Shown here: in pieces, positions 5,860 to 14,450 of the stretch
Numbering within the stretch: the first letter of the stretch is position 1
How the letters are laid out: every line of letters begins with the position of its first letter
Origin: Hydrogenophaga intermedia
Lineage (GTDB): Bacteria > Pseudomonadota > Gammaproteobacteria > Burkholderiales > Burkholderiaceae_C
DNA: 20,716 bases
Reading direction: 5' to 3'
Assembly (NCBI GenBank): GCA_945869245.1
Contig: CAMBOY010000018.1
Location: 1 to 20,716, forward strand
Notes under the pieces: generated by a model
What the model saw: the letters and a program-made list of their open reading frames with translations, nothing else
The model's database searches: none
Told to the model about the DNA's origin: nothing
Position numbers and translations under genes: made by a program

Positions 5860-7830
5860 ATGGCGACCCAACAAACCCCCGCATATTCTGAAGGTTCCAT
5901 TCGCGTGCTCAAGGGCTTGGAGCCCGTCAAGCAGCGCCCGGGCATGTACACCCGCACCGACAACCCGCTGCACATCATTCAAGAGGTGCTGGACAACGCG
6001 GCCGACGAGGCGCTGGCGGGTTTCGGCAAAAAGATCAAGGTGACGCTGCACACCGATAGTTCGGTGAGTGTGGAAGACGACGGCCGCGGCATCCCGTTTG
6101 GTTTGCACCCCGAGGAAAAGGCGCCGGTGGTGGAGCTGGTGTTCACCCGGCTGCACGCGGGTGGCAAGTTCGACAAAGGCAAGGGCGGGGCTTACAGCTT
6201 TTCTGGTGGCCTGCACGGCGTGGGTGTGAGCGTGACCAATGCGCTGTCTACCCGGCTGGAGGTGACCTGTTACCGCGAGGGGCAGGTGGCCAAGCTGGCC
6301 TTTGGCGGCGGCGATGTGATTGAGCCGCTGGTGATTGCCCCCAAAGGCGAGGGCGACCGCAAGCAAGGCACCACGGTGCGCGCCTGGCCCGACGCCAAGT
6401 ATTTCGATTCGGGCGCCTTGCCCCTGGGTGAGTTGACCCACCTGCTGCGCAGCAAGGCGGTGCTGATGCCCGGCGTGCAGGTGACGCTGGTCAATGAAAA
6501 AACCAAAGACACGCAGACCTGGCAATACAAAGGCGGCCTGCGCGACTATTTGAGCCAGACGCTGTCGGCCGATCCGGTGATTCCGCTGTTTGAGGGCGAG
6601 GGTTATGCCGACGCCAAGGACGACAGCTTTGCCGAGGGCGAGGGCGCGGGTTGGGCGGTGGCCTTCACCGAAGAAGGCGCCCCGGTGCGCGAAAGTTATG
6701 TGAACCTGATTCCCACCAGCGCCGGCGGCACACACGACAGCGGCCTGCGCGACGGTTTGTTTCAGGCGGTCAAGAGCTTTATTGAACTGCACGCGCTGCT
6801 GCCCAAAGGTGTGAAGCTCATGCCCGAAGACGTGTTTGCCCGTGCCAGCTATGTGCTGAGCGCCAAGGTGCTGGACCCGCAGTTTCAGGGGCAGGTGAAA
6901 GAGCGCCTGAATTCGCGCGACGCGGTGCGCTTGGTGAGCAACTATGTGCGCCCCACGCTCGAACTCTGGCTTAACCAGCATGTGGATTACGGCAAAAAAC
7001 TGGCCGAACTCGCCATCAAGGCCGCCCAAACCCGCCAGCGCGCCGGGCAAAAAGTGGAAAAGCGCAAAGGCAGCGGTGTGGCCGTGTTGCCCGGCAAGCT
7101 CACCGATTGCGAAAGCAAAGACATCGCCCACAACGAACTGTTTTTGGTGGAGGGCGACAGCGCCGGCGGCAGCGCCAAAATGGGCCGCGACAAGGAATGC
7201 CAAGCGGTGTTGCCCCTGCGCGGCAAGGTGCTCAACACCTGGGAAGTGGAACGCGACCGCCTGTTTGCCAACACCGAAATTCACGACATTTCGGTCGCCA
7301 TTGGGGTGGATCCGCACGGCCCGAACGACACGCCCGACTTGAGTGGATTGCGCTACGGCAAGGTCTGCATCCTGAGCGATGCGGATGTGGACGGTTCACA
7401 CATTCAGGTGTTGTTGTTGACGCTGTTTTTCCGGCATTTCCCCAAACTCATTGACGCTGGCCATGTGTACGTGGCGCGCCCGCCGCTGTTTCGGGTGGAC
7501 GTGCCTGCGCGCGGCAAAAAGCCGGCGGCCAAACAGTACGCGCTGGACGAAGGCGAACTCAACGCCATTCTGGACAAGGCCGAAAAAGACGGTGTGGCGC
7601 GCGACAAGTGCCAGATCAGCCGCTTCAAGGGCTTGGGCGAAATGAGCGCCGAGCAGCTGTGGGACACCACACTCAACCCCGACACCCGCCGGCTGTTGCC
7701 GGTGATGTTGGGCGGCATGGACTTTGCCGCCACCGAAGGCCTGATGACCAAGCTCATGGGCAAGGGCGAAGCCGCCTCGCGCCGCGAGCTGATGGAGCTG
7801 CATGGCGACTCGGTGGAGATCGACATTTGA
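5860..7830 (+). CDS. parE: DNA topoisomerase IV subunit B (ParE)
   Basis: The 656-residue ATPase subunit of topoisomerase IV, which with ParC decatenates replicated chromosomes. The GHKL ATPase domain shows EVLDNAADEA (Glu42 general base, Asn46), DDGRGIP (73-79) and GGLHGVGVSVTNALS. The transducer domain follows, then the TOPRIM domain with VEGDSAGG (Glu431) and LSDADVDGSH (Asp507, Asp509, Asp511) for metal binding. The C-terminus has ISRFKGLGEMSAEQLWDTTL. The length is that of ParE rather than the longer gamma-proteobacterial GyrB, and it is paired with parC downstream. A PIN/RHH toxin-antitoxin module separates the two subunits. Expression probably starts from the TACAAT box, possibly under LexA. 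Confidence 0.93.
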   Translation: MATQQTPAYSEGSIRVLKGLEPVKQRPGMYTRTDNPLHIIQEVLDNAADEALAGFGKKIKVTLHTDSSVSVEDDGRGIPFGLHPEEKAPVVELVFTRLHAGGKFDKGKGGAYSFSGGLHGVGVSVTNALSTRLEVTCYREGQVAKLAFGGGDVIEPLVIAPKGEGDRKQGTTVRAWPDAKYFDSGALPLGELTHLLRSKAVLMPGVQVTLVNEKTKDTQTWQYKGGLRDYLSQTLSADPVIPLFEGEGYADAKDDSFAEGEGAGWAVAFTEEGAPVRESYVNLIPTSAGGTHDSGLRDGLFQAVKSFIELHALLPKGVKLMPEDVFARASYVLSAKVLDPQFQGQVKERLNSRDAVRLVSNYVRPTLELWLNQHVDYGKKLAELAIKAAQTRQRAGQKVEKRKGSGVAVLPGKLTDCESKDIAHNELFLVEGDSAGGSAKMGRDKECQAVLPLRGKVLNTWEVERDRLFANTEIHDISVAIGVDPHGPNDTPDLSGLRYGKVCILSDADVDGSHIQVLLLTLFFRHFPKLIDAGHVYVARPPLFRVDVPARGKKPAAKQYALDEGELNAILDKAEKDGVARDKCQISRFKGLGEMSAEQLWDTTLNPDTRRLLPVMLGGMDFAATEGLMTKLMGKGEAASRRELMELHGDSVEIDI

Positions 7831-7866
7831 TGCGCCGCCCGTCCCGACCCCATTCGCTGATTTTTT

Positions 7867-7884
7867 GGTATCAAATACAATACC
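7867..7884 (+). promoter_or_regulatory. Promoter and operator candidate of the PIN/RHH module
   Basis: GGTAT (7867-7871) and ATACC (7880-7884) form an inverted repeat with an eight-base spacer. A TACAAT -10 candidate (7876-7881) lies within it, seven bases before the ATG at 7889. RHH antitoxins usually bind such palindromes over their own promoter. The stretch is distinctly AT-rich compared with the flanking genes. Confidence 0.45.
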
Positions 7885-7888
7885 ATTC

Positions 7889-8311
7889 ATGAAGGCCGTA
7901 CCCCGGGTAGTCTTTGACACCAACGTGCTGGTCAGCGCCTTGCGGTCGCGCTTGGGCGTGTCGTTTCGACTGCTCAGTCTGGTTGGCCAGGGGCAGTTTG
8001 CTTTGCAGGTCTCGGCGCCGCTGGTTGCTGAATACGAGGCAGTTCTCAAGCGCGGGCAACTGGCATTGAGCGACGACCAGGTGGACGATGTCATCGATTT
8101 TCTGTGCGCCAACAGCGAGCACCACAAAATCTTCTACCTCTGGCGCCCGGTGTTGAAAGACCCGGACGATGATTTTTTGCTTGAATTGGCGGTCAAGGCG
8201 CAGGCGGCCATCGTCACCTGGAATTTGGCCGACTTCAAGAAGGCCGATGCGTTTGGCGTGCCCGTGATCGACCCCCGGGCGTTTTTGCAGCAACTGGAGA
8301 AGCCACCATGA
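7889..8311 (+). CDS. PIN-domain toxin (putative ribonuclease)
   Basis: A 140-residue PIN protein of the COG1569-like toxin group, predicted to be a metal-dependent RNase. It begins with FDTNVLVSAL (Asp10), continues with SAPLVAEYEAVL (Glu48) and DPDDDFLLELAV (Asp93-95), and ends the catalytic set with TWNLADF (Asp115), so all acidic positions appear intact. The ATG at 7889 is chosen over an in-frame ATG at 7802 because the earlier one lies inside parE and the PIN fold starts a few residues after 7889. The gene overlaps the downstream antitoxin by four bases (ATGA). Toxin-first order is less usual but known for PIN modules. The target RNA is unknown. Confidence 0.85.
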   Translation: MKAVPRVVFDTNVLVSALRSRLGVSFRLLSLVGQGQFALQVSAPLVAEYEAVLKRGQLALSDDQVDDVIDFLCANSEHHKIFYLWRPVLKDPDDDFLLELAVKAQAAIVTWNLADFKKADAFGVPVIDPRAFLQQLEKPP

Positions 8312-8544
8312 GCACCATCAGCGTCCGATTGCCCGACTCCCTGCACAGCATGGCCAAGGCCTTGGCGAGCCAGGACAACGCGTCGATGAACCAGTTCATC
8401 GCCTGCGCAGTGGCCGAAAAGGTGTCCGCGCTGGCCACCGAGAGCTATCTGCGCGAACGCGCTGAACGGGCCAGCGCCGACAAGTTTCTGTCGGCGCTGG
8501 AGGCCGTGCCGGCGCACAAGCCGGACGAGTTCGACCGTATCTGA
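8308..8544 (+). CDS. RHH (HicB-like/CopG-like) antitoxin of the PIN toxin
   Basis: A 78-residue protein starting inside the stop of the toxin gene (ATGA overlap). The N-terminus TISVRLPDSLHSMAKALASQ is a beta-strand plus first helix of a ribbon-helix-helix DNA-binding fold, and ASMNQFIACAVAEKVSAL is the second helix. The charged C-terminal half (residues about 45-78) would wrap the toxin. It should bind the GGTAT/ATACC repeat upstream and repress the pair. RHH plus adjacent PIN makes the assignment solid, though the exact subfamily is not determined. Confidence 0.83.
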   Translation: MSTISVRLPDSLHSMAKALASQDNASMNQFIACAVAEKVSALATESYLRERAERASADKFLSALEAVPAHKPDEFDRI

Positions 8545-8611
8545 CCGTTCGTGTGACGCGCTGTGCGCGGGCGTGGGTGCAGGCTGGATCTGTTGGCGCT
8601 GCCCCGACAAC

Positions 8612-8631
8612 CGTTGTGAACAACGTACAAA
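8612..8631 (+). promoter_or_regulatory. Promoter region of parC with a small palindrome
   Basis: CGTTGT-GA-ACAACG (8612-8625) is a perfect 6-bp inverted repeat immediately followed by TACAAA (8626-8631), a -10-like box nine bases before the parC ATG. No Shine-Dalgarno is present (AGAACCCCCA). The palindrome could be a binding site or simply chance; it does not match the LexA-like box. Confidence 0.35.
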
Positions 8632-8640
8632 GAACCCCCA

Positions 8641-11010
8641 ATGACCGATCTGCTGACCCCGCTGACCACCGAGCCCCCCGCCCCCGAGGGCACCGACCAC
8701 CTCGCCGGCTACGCCCAGCGCGCTTACCTTGAATACGCGCTGAGCGTGGTCAAGGGCCGGGCGCTGCCCGATGTGTGCGACGGCCAAAAGCCGGTGCAGC
8801 GGCGCATTTTGTATTCGATGGACCGCATGGGCCTGAGCTACAGCGGCCCCACTCGCAACACGCCGGCCAAACCGGTGAAAAGCGCGCGGGTGGTGGGCGA
8901 TGTGCTGGGCCGGTATCACCCGCACGGCGACAGCGCGGCCTATGAAGCGCTGGTGCGCATGGCGCAAGATTTTTCGCAGCGTTACCCGCTGATCGACGGC
9001 CAGGGCAACTTTGGTTCGCGCGATGGCGACGGCGCTGCGGCCATGCGTTACACCGAGGCGCGGCTGGCCAAGATCACCAGCTTGCTGCTCGATGAAATCG
9101 ACATGGGCACGGTGGATTTCATCCCCAACTACGACGGGTCGACCGAAGAGCCCAGCCAGCTGCCGGCGCGGCTGCCGTTCACATTGCTCAACGGCGCCAG
9201 CGGCATTGCGGTGGGATTGGCCACCGAAATACCCAGCCACAACCTGCGCGAAGTGGCCGACGCCTGTGTGGCCTTGATCAAGAACGACAAGCTCAGCGAC
9301 GCCGAATTGCTGGCCATCGTGCCGGGGCCCGACTATCCCGGTGGCGGCCAAATCATCAGCCCGGCCAGTGACATTGCCGACGCGTACCGCACCGGGCGCG
9401 GCAGCCTCAAGGTGCGCGCACGCTGGAAGATTGAAGACCTGGCCCGTGGCCAATGGCAGCTGGTGGTGACCGAGCTGCCCCCGGGTGTGAGCACGCAGCG
9501 GGTGCTGGAAGAAATTGAAGAGCTGACCAACCCCAAGGTCAAGACCGGCAAAAAAGCGCTGACACAAGACCAGCAGTTGCTTAAAGCGAGCATGCTGGCG
9601 GTGTTGGACGTGGTGCGCGATGAGTCGAGCAAAGACGCGGCGGTGCGCCTGGTGTTCGAGCCCAAAACCAGCCGCATTGAACAACAAGAGCTGATCACCG
9701 CGCTGCTGGCCCACACCAGCCTGGAGACCTCGGCCCCGATCAATATGACGATGGTGGGCATTGACGGCAAGCCGGTGCAAAAGTCGCTGCGCCAGATCCT
9801 CATTGAGTGGATCAGCTTTCGCCAAACGACCATCACCCGCCGCAGCCAACACCGGCTCGGCAAGGTGCTCGACCGCATCCACATTTTGGAAGGCCGCCAG
9901 CTGGTCTTGCTCAACATCGACGAGGTGATTCGCATCATCCGCCAGAGCGATGAGCCCAAGCCGGCGCTGATGGAGTCGTTCCAGCTGACCGACCGGCAGG
10001 CCGAGGACATTCTGGAAATCCGGCTGCGCCAGTTGGCGCGCTTGGAAGCCATCAAGATTGAACAAGAGCTCAGCGAGCTGCGCCAAGAGCAATCCAAGCT
10101 CGAAGACATTCTGGGCAACCCCGCTGCGCTGCGCCGCCTGATGGTCAAAGAGATTGAGGCCGACGCCAAGACCTTTGCCGATGAGCGCCGCACCCTGATT
10201 CAGGCCGAGAAAAAAGCCGTGGCCGAGGTCAAGGTGGTGGACGAGCCGGTGACGGTGGTGGTGTCGAGCAAGGGCTGGGTGCGGGCGCGCACCGGCCACG
10301 GCCACGACCCGGCGGGTTTTGCCTTCAAGGCCGGCGACGGGCTGTACGGCACCTTTGAGTGCCGCACCGTGGACACGCTGCTGATCTTTGGCAGCAACGG
10401 CCGCATTTACAGCGTGCCGGTGGCGGTTTTGCCGGGCGCGCGCGGCGATGGTCAACCAGTGACTACGCTGATTGAACTGGAAGCAGGCACCCAAATTGCC
10501 CACTACTTTGCCGGCCCCGCCAACGCAACCTTGTTGCTCAGCGGATCGGGGGGTTATGGCTTTATGGCGTCGGTGGACAACATGATTTCGCGCAACAAAG
10601 CCGGCAAGGCCTTTGTGAGCCTGGCCGATGGTGAAACCCTGTGTGTGCCCAGCCATGTCAGCGGCAGCAGCGCCACCGTGCCAGCCGACAAGGCGCCAAT
10701 GCCAGCGGCCACCAGCGTGTGCTGCGCCAGCACCGGCGGGCGTGTGCTGACCTTTGAGATCACCGAACTCAAGACCATGGAAAAAGGCGGTCGGGGCCTG
10801 ATGCTGATTGATCTGGAGCCCAAGGACACGCTGGCCGGCGCAGCCGCTTACACCCGCAGCGTGAAGATTGAAGGCATTGGCCGGGGCGGCAAAGAGCGCG
10901 ACGAAACCCTGGAAATCCGCAGCCTGAACAACGCCAAAACCGCCCGCGCCAAAAAAGGTAAGGTCGCCGATTTGGGCTTCAAGCCCGCGCGCGTCACCCG
11001 GGTGGAATAA
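8641..11010 (+). CDS. parC: DNA topoisomerase IV subunit A (ParC)
   Basis: The 789-residue DNA-cleaving subunit of topoisomerase IV. The winged-helix/tower part contains GRYHPHGDSAAYEALVRMAQ; its Ser98 and Glu102 are the positions altered in quinolone-resistant strains and are wild type here. AAAMRYTEARL holds the catalytic Tyr137 that forms the phosphotyrosyl bond. A coiled-coil region (around EQELSELRQEQSKLEDIL) and a C-terminal beta-pinwheel with GHGHDPAGFAFKAGD and SNGRIYSVPVA follow. The length fits ParC. It follows the PIN/RHH module at a distance of 96 bases and likely has its own promoter. The aldo/keto reductase gene comes 29 bases later in the same direction. Confidence 0.93.
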   Translation: MTDLLTPLTTEPPAPEGTDHLAGYAQRAYLEYALSVVKGRALPDVCDGQKPVQRRILYSMDRMGLSYSGPTRNTPAKPVKSARVVGDVLGRYHPHGDSAAYEALVRMAQDFSQRYPLIDGQGNFGSRDGDGAAAMRYTEARLAKITSLLLDEIDMGTVDFIPNYDGSTEEPSQLPARLPFTLLNGASGIAVGLATEIPSHNLREVADACVALIKNDKLSDAELLAIVPGPDYPGGGQIISPASDIADAYRTGRGSLKVRARWKIEDLARGQWQLVVTELPPGVSTQRVLEEIEELTNPKVKTGKKALTQDQQLLKASMLAVLDVVRDESSKDAAVRLVFEPKTSRIEQQELITALLAHTSLETSAPINMTMVGIDGKPVQKSLRQILIEWISFRQTTITRRSQHRLGKVLDRIHILEGRQLVLLNIDEVIRIIRQSDEPKPALMESFQLTDRQAEDILEIRLRQLARLEAIKIEQELSELRQEQSKLEDILGNPAALRRLMVKEIEADAKTFADERRTLIQAEKKAVAEVKVVDEPVTVVVSSKGWVRARTGHGHDPAGFAFKAGDGLYGTFECRTVDTLLIFGSNGRIYSVPVAVLPGARGDGQPVTTLIELEAGTQIAHYFAGPANATLLLSGSGGYGFMASVDNMISRNKAGKAFVSLADGETLCVPSHVSGSSATVPADKAPMPAATSVCCASTGGRVLTFEITELKTMEKGGRGLMLIDLEPKDTLAGAAAYTRSVKIEGIGRGGKERDETLEIRSLNNAKTARAKKGKVADLGFKPARVTRVE

Positions 11011-11039
11011 ACCGCCGTCTTGTGATGGGAGCTTTGACC

Positions 11040-12038
11040 ATGACCTCTATCCGCCGCGCCATCGGTCCCTTGGCGGTGCAGCCCATTGGCTTGGGTTGCA
11101 TGAATTTGGATCACGCCTACGGTCCTTCGGTGAGCGCGGAGCAGGGCGAGCGCTTGCTGCTCGGCGCGCTGGACGCTGGCTACGATTTTCTGGACACCGC
11201 CACCCTGTATGGCGGGGGCCGCAACGAAGAGCGCTTGGGGCGGGTGCTGTCGGCGCACCGCTCACGCTTCACCTTGGCGAGCAAATGTGGCATGGCCATC
11301 GTCGATGTGGGTGGCAACAAACAGCGCGTCATCGACGGCCGGCCCGAGACGCTCAAGCGCCAGTGCGAGGACAGCTTGCGGCGTCTGCGCACCGATGTGA
11401 TCGACCTGTATTACCTGCACCGTTGGGACAAAACCGTGCCCATCGAAGACAGCGTCGGTGCCCTGGCCGATCTGGTGCGCGCCGGCAAGATCCGAGGCAT
11501 TGGGCTGAGCGAGGTGTCGGCCGCCACGCTCAAGCGCGCCCACGCGGTGCACCCCATCATGGCGCTGCAAACCGAATACTCGCTGTGGACCCGCAACCCG
11601 GAGCTGGGCGCGCTGCAAGCCTGTGCCGAGCTGGGCGTGGCGTGTGTGGCGTTTAGCCCGGTGGCGCGGGGTTATCTGTGCGGCCCGCTCGATGCAGACG
11701 CCTTTGACGCCAAAGACATTCGCCGCAGCATGCCGCGCTTTCAGGCGCCGCACTGGGCCGCCAACCAGGCGGTGTTGCCGCGCTACCTGCAGTTGGCGAC
11801 CGAGCTGGGCACGACACCGGCCCAGCTGGCGCTGGCCTGGGTGTTGCACCAAGCGCCGCACATCGTGGCCATTCCCGGCACCACCCAAGAGAGCCACATG
11901 CGCGACAACTTGGCCGCCGGTGCGCTGCGGCTGGACGCCACCACCTTAGAGGCTTTGGACCAGATGATCAACCCACAGACCGTGAGCGGTGAGCGCTACG
12001 ACGCCCAAGCCAACAGCGAAGTCGACACCGAGCGCTGA
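11040..12038 (+). CDS. Aldo/keto reductase
   Basis: A 332-residue NADPH-dependent oxidoreductase of the TIM-barrel AKR superfamily. The catalytic tetrad is complete: Asp52 and Tyr57 in FLDTATLYGGGRNEERLG, Lys82 in LASKCG and His127 in YYLHRWD. The cofactor end shows AIPGTTQESHMRDNLAA near residue 275. The ATG at 11040 is chosen over GTG/ATG codons at 11022-11027 because GGGAG at 11027-11031 lies eight bases before it. The substrate is unknown; small aldehydes are typical. It may be cotranscribed with parC and is convergent with the LysE gene, with 16 bases between stops and no clear terminator. Confidence 0.9.
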   Translation: MTSIRRAIGPLAVQPIGLGCMNLDHAYGPSVSAEQGERLLLGALDAGYDFLDTATLYGGGRNEERLGRVLSAHRSRFTLASKCGMAIVDVGGNKQRVIDGRPETLKRQCEDSLRRLRTDVIDLYYLHRWDKTVPIEDSVGALADLVRAGKIRGIGLSEVSAATLKRAHAVHPIMALQTEYSLWTRNPELGALQACAELGVACVAFSPVARGYLCGPLDADAFDAKDIRRSMPRFQAPHWAANQAVLPRYLQLATELGTTPAQLALAWVLHQAPHIVAIPGTTQESHMRDNLAAGALRLDATTLEALDQMINPQTVSGERYDAQANSEVDTER

Positions 12039-12054
12039 GGTGTTCGGAAAAGCG

Positions 12055-12666
12055 TCAGCCGCGCAGCGGCAGGGCCGCGCCAATCAGCACAAACACGCCG
12101 CCGCACGCTTTGTTGAATGTGCGGCCCACCCGCTGCAGCCAAGGGCGCACCTGGTGCGCCGCGCTGGCGATGAACCATTCGGTGGCGATTTCCACCAGTG
12201 CAAAGGTGCCCGCCATCACCACAAACGGGGTGAACAGCGAGCGCGCCGGATCGATGAACTGCGGCAAAAAAGCGGCGAAAAACAGCACCGCCTTGGGGTT
12301 GGTCACGGCCGACAGCAGGCCCTGGCGAAACAGCGAACCGCCGCTGCGCGCCACTGCGGTGCCGGCCAGCTCCACGCCCACCGGCGGCGAGCGCCAAACC
12401 TGAATGCCCAGCCACACCAAGTAGGCGCCGCCCAGCCACTTGAGCACCAGCAGCCAGGTGGCCGAGGTCTGCAACAGCGCGCCAATGCCAAACAGCGACA
12501 GCGCGATCACCAGCACAAAGCCCAGCGCGCCACCGGCGATGGTGTAGAGGGTTTTCCGGCGCCCGTGCAGTACCCCGTGGGTGAGCGCCAGCAACCCATT
12601 GGGTCCAGGCGACAGCGACAGGCCGATTGCGGCCAGCAGGTAGATCAACCAAGTGTCCAGACTCAT
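12055..12666 (-). CDS. LysE/RhtB-family amino-acid exporter
   Basis: A 203-residue inner-membrane protein with about six hydrophobic segments. Family marks are LSPGPNGLLALTHGVLHGRR near the N-terminus, the TNPKAVLFFAAFLPQFID motif in the middle, and NKACGGVFVLIGAAL at the end. Such proteins export amino acids or homoserine lactones; which one cannot be told. The ATG at 12666 is preferred to a start 25 codons upstream because the family begins with the first membrane span shortly after it and a TACACT box precedes it by six bases. Confidence 0.9.
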   Translation of the reverse strand: MSLDTWLIYLLAAIGLSLSPGPNGLLALTHGVLHGRRKTLYTIAGGALGFVLVIALSLFGIGALLQTSATWLLVLKWLGGAYLVWLGIQVWRSPPVGVELAGTAVARSGGSLFRQGLLSAVTNPKAVLFFAAFLPQFIDPARSLFTPFVVMAGTFALVEIATEWFIASAAHQVRPWLQRVGRTFNKACGGVFVLIGAALPLRG

Positions 12667-12672
12667 GGCGCC

Positions 12673-12678
12673 AGTGTA
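12673..12678 (-). promoter_or_regulatory. -10-like box before the LysE gene
   Basis: On the minus strand TACACT is separated from the ATG at 12666 only by GGCGCC. There is no Shine-Dalgarno, so a leaderless transcript is likely if this box is used. Confidence 0.35.
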
Positions 12679-12740
12679 GTGGCGGTGCGTTGGGCCGGTC
12701 GGCGCCGCGCCGGCGCCCAAGCCAAGCGTGCGATCCGTCA

Positions 12741-12815
12741 TGAAAATCTGTTCAATGTTATTTTCAATATAAAAAATGATTTCAATGCATACATTGCCAA
12801 TTTAATATCTCGCAC
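12741..12815 (+). promoter_or_regulatory. AT-rich promoter island of the first S8 protease
   Basis: A sharp AT-rich stretch in a GC-rich window. It holds three TTCAAT copies (12751, 12763, 12781), an inverted repeat CAATG-CATA-CATTG (12783-12796), and -10-like TATAAA (12768-12773) and TAATAT (12803-12808). No single -35/-10 pair stands out. It probably contains the protease promoter and a regulator or H-NS-like binding site; the remaining leader to 12861 is about 45 bases. Confidence 0.5.
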
Positions 12816-12861
12816 ATCGTGGTTCTTGTCTGGCTGTTGTTGGCCTTATGGAGTGTTTGGT

Positions 12862-14382
12862 ATGTGGTTTGCTTCTCACCGTCTTGCGCTGGCCGCTGTC
12901 GCCGTCTTGGGTCTGGGATCTGCGGGCGCCCACGCCCAAACCTTGCAGATTGGCCAAGCGATTGAGGGCCGCTACATCGTCACCATGAAGCCCGCAGTGG
13001 CCGATGTGGGCGGTACCGCCGCGCGGCTGATGAAGGCACGCGGCGGACGGCCAGATCGCACCTTTGGGCGGGTATTCAAAGGCTTCTCGGCCCGTTTGAA
13101 CGCGGCGGACTTGCTGGCCTTGCGCGCCCATCCCGACGTGTTGGCTGTGGAGCCGGATGTGTTGGTGTCGATTGCCGCCACCCAAAGCGGCGCGACCTGG
13201 GGTCTGGACCGCATTGACCAAGCTGCGCTGCCGCTCAATGGCGGCTATACCTACAACGCCACGGGCTCGGGGGTGCGCGCCTACATCATCGACACCGGTA
13301 TCCGCTCCACGCACGCCGACCTCGCTGGGCGCGTGTTGCCAGGTTTCAGCGCCTTTGCCGACGGTAATGGCAGTGAGGACTGCAACGGCCACGGTACCCA
13401 TGTGGCAGGCACTGTGGGCGGCAGTGTGTACGGCGTGGCCAAACAGGTGAGCCTGGTGCCGGTGCGGGTGTTGGGCTGCGACGGCTCGGGCTCGCTCAGC
13501 GGCGTGATTGCTGGCGTGGACTGGGTGGCGTCACAAACCCACCGCCCGGCGGTGGCCAATATGTCTTTGGGCGCGGGCGCATCGAGCGCGCTGGACACCG
13601 CCGTCAACGGCGCCATCAATGCCGGCATCACCGTGGTTGTGGCCGCCGGCAACAGCAATGTCGACGCCTGCACCGCTTCGCCCGCCCGAGTGCCTGCCGC
13701 CATCACCGTGGGCGCGACCACCAGCAGCGACGCGCGCGCCAGCTATTCGAATTTTGGCACCTGCCTCGATGTGTTTGCGCCGGGCAGCGCCATCACCTCG
13801 GCTTGGCACACCGGCAACACGGCCACCAGCACCATCAGCGGTACCTCCATGGCCAGTCCGCATGTGGCGGGGGTGGCGGCCCAGGTGCTGCAGCAGCAGC
13901 CCAGCGCCACACCGTCTGTGGTGGCCAGTGCCATTCTGAACGCCAGCACCAGCAACCGCGTGAGCGGCGCTGGCACCGGATCGCCCAATCGTCTGCTCAA
14001 TGGCCTGCAGGCCACGGGCGGTTCGGTCACGCCGCCTGTGACCGAACCAGCACCCACACCCGCTCCCACGGTGGTGGCCGTTCGGGGTCTGAGTGGTCGC
14101 GCTGTGCTGGGTCGCACCAGCTGGCAGGGTGAGGCGGCGGTGACCATTCGCAATCTGGCCACCGGAGCGGTGGTCGGTGGCGCCACGGTGACCGTGGGCT
14201 TTAGCACCGGCGGCAGCGGCAATTGTGTGACGAGCACCACCACCGGCAGCTGTGTGGTTCGCTCCTCGGGCTTGCGCTACCGTGTCGCCAGCACCACCGC
14301 CTCTGTCACCGCTGTGCGCGGCACCGGATTGGCGTACGATGCGACACAAAACACCGCCACATCGGTGCGCATCGCGCCCTGA
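12862..14382 (+). CDS. Secreted subtilisin-like (S8, proteinase K-type) serine protease with I9 propeptide and Ig-like C-terminal domain
   Basis: A 506-residue pre-pro-protease. Residues 1-25 are a signal peptide (cleavage after AHA). Residues about 36-104 are an I9 inhibitor propeptide, beginning GRYIVTMKP and ending DVLAVEPDVLV. The S8 domain has Asp144 (IIDTGIRSTH), His177 (CNGHGTHVAG), oxyanion Asn264 (VAAGNSN) and Ser329 (SGTSMASPHVAGVAA), all canonical for proteinase K-type subtilases. A Pro/Thr linker (TPPVTEPAPTPAPT) follows, then about 95 residues with a Cys pair that read as a bacterial Ig-like domain ending in LAYDATQN. The ATG at 12862 has GGAG eight bases upstream; the frame stays open far upstream but that part is antisense to the LysE gene. 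Likely exported to the periplasm or outside. Confidence 0.93.
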   Translation: MWFASHRLALAAVAVLGLGSAGAHAQTLQIGQAIEGRYIVTMKPAVADVGGTAARLMKARGGRPDRTFGRVFKGFSARLNAADLLALRAHPDVLAVEPDVLVSIAATQSGATWGLDRIDQAALPLNGGYTYNATGSGVRAYIIDTGIRSTHADLAGRVLPGFSAFADGNGSEDCNGHGTHVAGTVGGSVYGVAKQVSLVPVRVLGCDGSGSLSGVIAGVDWVASQTHRPAVANMSLGAGASSALDTAVNGAINAGITVVVAAGNSNVDACTASPARVPAAITVGATTSSDARASYSNFGTCLDVFAPGSAITSAWHTGNTATSTISGTSMASPHVAGVAAQVLQQQPSATPSVVASAILNASTSNRVSGAGTGSPNRLLNGLQATGGSVTPPVTEPAPTPAPTVVAVRGLSGRAVLGRTSWQGEAAVTIRNLATGAVVGGATVTVGFSTGGSGNCVTSTTTGSCVVRSSGLRYRVASTTASVTAVRGTGLAYDATQNTATSVRIAP

Positions 14383-14408
14383 TCGGCGGCCGACGGGGGC
14401 ATGCACAC

Positions 14409-14437
14409 AGGCCTGGCGCATGTCCAGGCCTTTTTTT
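14409..14437 (+). terminator. Intrinsic terminator between the protease and the I9 gene
   Basis: AGGCCTGG (14409-14416) pairs with CCAGGCCT (14424-14431) across a seven-base loop, followed by a T-run to 14437. It is a strong intrinsic terminator for the first protease. The ribosome-binding site of the next gene begins only three bases after the T-run. Confidence 0.88.
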
Positions 14438-14450
14438 GTTGGAGCAAATG

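Noticed and set aside
5845..7317. A 490-codon open frame antisense to parE
   Set aside because: Same kind of shadow; composition is biased and it lies wholly under parE.
8134..10656. An 840-codon open frame antisense to parC
   Set aside because: It is a GC-rich shadow of parC codons, with His/Gln/Arg/Ala-rich low-information sequence and no recognisable domain; parC on the other strand is certain.
12030..12063. CGCTGA...TCAGCCG inverted repeat between the convergent aldo/keto reductase and LysE genes
   Set aside because: Long loop, short arms and no T-run; likely chance from the two facing stop codons.
11989..12861. N-terminal extension of the first S8 protease frame, 291 codons upstream of the signal peptide
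   Set aside because: The frame is simply open; it is antisense to the LysE gene, and the signal peptide plus Shine-Dalgarno fix the start at 12862.
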